Source: Euzebyaceae bacterium
GTDB taxonomy: Bacteria > Actinomycetota > Nitriliruptoria > Euzebyales > Egibacteraceae
Assembly (NCBI GenBank): GCA_013696915.1
Contig: JACCXR010000428.1
Location: 1 to 7,504, forward strand
DNA: 7,504 nucleotides
Reading direction: 5' to 3'
Of the stretch, positions 6,377-7,504 are shown one piece after another. A model generated the notes under the pieces. The model saw nothing but the letters and a program-made list of their open reading frames with translations. It ran no database searches and had not been told where the DNA came from. The stretch's first letter is position 1. Each line of letters begins with the position of its first letter. The position numbers were made by a program, and so were the translations under genes.

Positions 6377-7378
6377 ATGCGCGCCGTCGTGCTCGCCGGG
6401 GGCAGGGGCACCCGGCTGCGCCCCCTGACCGACACCCGGCCCAAGCCGCTGGTGCCGTTCATGGGTGCGCCGTTCGCCCACGGGCTGCTCCGTGGCCTCG
6501 CGGCCGCGGGGGTGACGAGGGCCACCTTACTGGTCGGTGCGGATGCCGCCCCCTTCGATCCGCTGGTGCACGCTGGCCCGGACCTGGGCGTCGAGGTCGG
6601 AGTCGTCACCGAGGCGGCGCCGCTCGATACCGCCGGTGCCGCGCGGCGCCTGCTCCGGGAGGACGGGGCGGCCGACGGTGACCCGGTGCTCGTCTGCAAC
6701 GGCGACATCCTCACCGACCTCGACCACGCCGGCCTGGTGTCCCGGCACCGCGCCGCCGGGGCTGTCGCGACGATCGCGCTGACCCGGGTCGACGACACGT
6801 CGAGCTTCGGCGTCGTCGTCTGCGACGCGGTCGGACGGGTCGAGCGCTTCGTCGAGAAGCCGTTGCCCGGGACGCTGGCCGCGGACACCGTCAACGCCGG
6901 CACGTACGTCCTGGCGGCCCGCGCGTTCGACCCGTTCCCGGAGGACGGCCCGCTGTCGTTCGAGCGCGCCGTCTTCCCCGGCCTCGTGGAAGCCGGCGCG
7001 GTGGTCCTCGGCGTGGCCTCCGACGCGTACTGGCAGGACCTCGGCACGCCGGAGCGCTACCTGGCCGGCCACCGGGCGGTGCTCCAGGGACGCTGCCGGT
7101 GGCCGGCCGCCCCCGGTCTCGTCCCCCGCGAAGGGCTGGTGGCCGTCCACGACTCCGCGTCGGTCGACCCCTCGGCGGTGCTGGACGCGGCCGTCGTGGG
7201 CGCGCGCTGCGTGATCGGACCGCGGGTCCGGCTGGTCGACGCGGTGCTGCACGACGACGTCGTTGTCGGCGAGGGCGCGCACGTGCGCGGAGCGATCCTG
7301 GGCCCGGGGGTGCGCGTGGCCGCCGGCGCGAGGGTCGAGCCCGGGACCGTCGCCGCCGACGGCGCCGAGCTCTGCTGA
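6377..7378 (+). CDS. Sugar-1-phosphate nucleotidyltransferase, probable mannose-1-phosphate guanylyltransferase type
   Basis: The 333-residue protein joins an NTP-transferase (GT-A-like) domain to a C-terminal left-handed beta-helix. It would form an NDP-sugar from an NTP and a sugar-1-phosphate in the cytoplasm, for cell-wall, glycolipid or polysaccharide synthesis. The signature is LAGGRGTRLRPLT (6-18) with Lys23 in RPKPLVP. The metal-binding aspartate is in CNGD (107-110), EKPLPG is at 160-165, NAGTYV at 173-178, and YWQDLGTPERY at 218-228. Residues about 256-325 hold imperfect hexapeptide repeats (VVGARCVIGPRVRL, VVVGEGAHVRGAILG). Its layout is like the mycobacterial enzyme annotated as mannose-1-phosphate guanylyltransferase (ManB/RmlA2 type), so GDP-mannose is my first choice; a glucose-1-phosphate enzyme is possible because the nucleotide and sugar cannot be told from motifs alone. 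ATG 6377 places the first beta-strand immediately at the N-terminus, as expected. Expression is probably independent of rarA. Confidence 0.88.
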   Translation: MRAVVLAGGRGTRLRPLTDTRPKPLVPFMGAPFAHGLLRGLAAAGVTRATLLVGADAAPFDPLVHAGPDLGVEVGVVTEAAPLDTAGAARRLLREDGAADGDPVLVCNGDILTDLDHAGLVSRHRAAGAVATIALTRVDDTSSFGVVVCDAVGRVERFVEKPLPGTLAADTVNAGTYVLAARAFDPFPEDGPLSFERAVFPGLVEAGAVVLGVASDAYWQDLGTPERYLAGHRAVLQGRCRWPAAPGLVPREGLVAVHDSASVDPSAVLDAAVVGARCVIGPRVRLVDAVLHDDVVVGEGAHVRGAILGPGVRVAAGARVEPGTVAADGAELC

Positions 7379-7385
7379 GACGTGC

Positions 7386-7409
7386 ATCGCCGGAGCCCGC
7401 GGAGGCGAT
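7386..7409. terminator. Small inverted repeat between convergent genes, possible bidirectional terminator
   Basis: ATCGCC (7386-7391) and GGCGAT (7404-7409) can form a 6-base stem with a 12-base loop in the 39-base gap between two convergent stops. There is no real T-tract on either side. The position suits a shared terminator, but the stem is short. Confidence 0.3.
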
Positions 7410-7417
7410 TCCAAGGA

Positions 7418-7504
7418 TCAGGACGAGGCGGCGGCCCAGCCGGCGAGCGTCCGGTCGGCGGCGGCCGCGGGGGACAGGCGCTCCCGAGCCCGGGCGGCGA
7501 GGGG
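7418..7504 (-). CDS. C-terminal end of an unidentified minus-strand protein (truncated by the window)
   Basis: Read on the minus strand, the frame is open from the window edge to a TGA whose complement is 7418-7420. It gives 28 residues ending RERLSPAAAADRTLAGWAAA plus two serines. An ARxRxx motif followed by a helix with a late aromatic residue resembles the tail of GT4-type glycosyltransferases, which would suit the neighbouring sugar-nucleotide gene, but the fragment is too short and alanine-rich to be sure. It converges on the nucleotidyltransferase gene. The G/C pattern suits third positions on the minus strand, yet chance openness over 28 codons is easy in DNA of this composition. Confidence 0.4.
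   Translation of the reverse strand, partial: PLAARARERLSPAAAADRTLAGWAAASS

Noticed and set aside
4874..6481. 535-codon open frame on the minus strand across rarA
   Set aside because: It is antisense to the intact, well-recognised RarA protein, has no domain motifs, and would overlap the start of the nucleotidyltransferase gene. It is a composition shadow.
1..7504. Defence island, mobile element, prophage or CRISPR signals
   Set aside because: I saw no spaced direct repeats, transposase or integrase motifs, terminal inverted repeats, toxin-antitoxin pairs or tRNA-like sequences, and base composition seems uniform across the window.

Overview
The window is very GC-rich, with a strong G/C bias at third codon positions, frequent GTG starts and long open antisense frames that are shadows. 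Together with a Pro/Gln-rich membrane protein that joins a DUF4190-like region to a septum-formation-like domain, this points to a high-GC actinobacterium (Actinomycetota). I cannot place it below phylum. No rRNA, tRNA, CRISPR array, insertion sequence or phage gene is visible. Apart from short gaps the window is fully coding, and no stretch over 300 bases lacks a gene.

Layout. 1-87: the tail of a plus-strand gene that starts outside the window. 102-4062: three plus-strand genes joined by 4-base stop/start overlaps, which look like a sugar catabolic operon. They encode a GH63/MGH1-like glycoside hydrolase, a long mannose-6-phosphate isomerase-like cupin protein and a ROK-family sugar kinase. 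4059-4994: a Pro-rich membrane protein with a septum-formation-like extracytoplasmic domain, overlapping the kinase gene by another 4 bases but possibly with its own promoter inside the kinase tail. 5006-6304: the replication-associated AAA+ ATPase RarA (MgsA). 6377-7378: a sugar-1-phosphate nucleotidyltransferase with a beta-helix tail, probably leaderless and separated from rarA by a hairpin. 7418-7504: the C-terminal end of a convergent minus-strand gene.

How the genes may work together. The simplest reading of the first three is intracellular salvage. The hydrolase frees a hexose from an alpha-linked glycoside such as mannosylglycerate or glucosylglycerate, the ROK kinase phosphorylates it, and the isomerase-like protein would turn mannose-6-phosphate into fructose-6-phosphate. 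Two of the three partners are non-canonical. The isomerase-like protein carries an N-terminal region resembling a uridine-kinase fold without a P-loop, and has changed residues at usually conserved cupin positions. The ROK kinase lacks the usual zinc motif. The membrane protein, RarA and the nucleotidyltransferase look like housekeeping genes not obviously tied to that pathway, although the nucleotidyltransferase probably also handles mannose-1-phosphate or a related sugar phosphate.

I found no clear-cut undescribed defence, mobile or regulatory system. The most interesting object is the three-gene sugar cassette with its divergent enzymes. All family assignments are from motif recognition by eye, without database searches.
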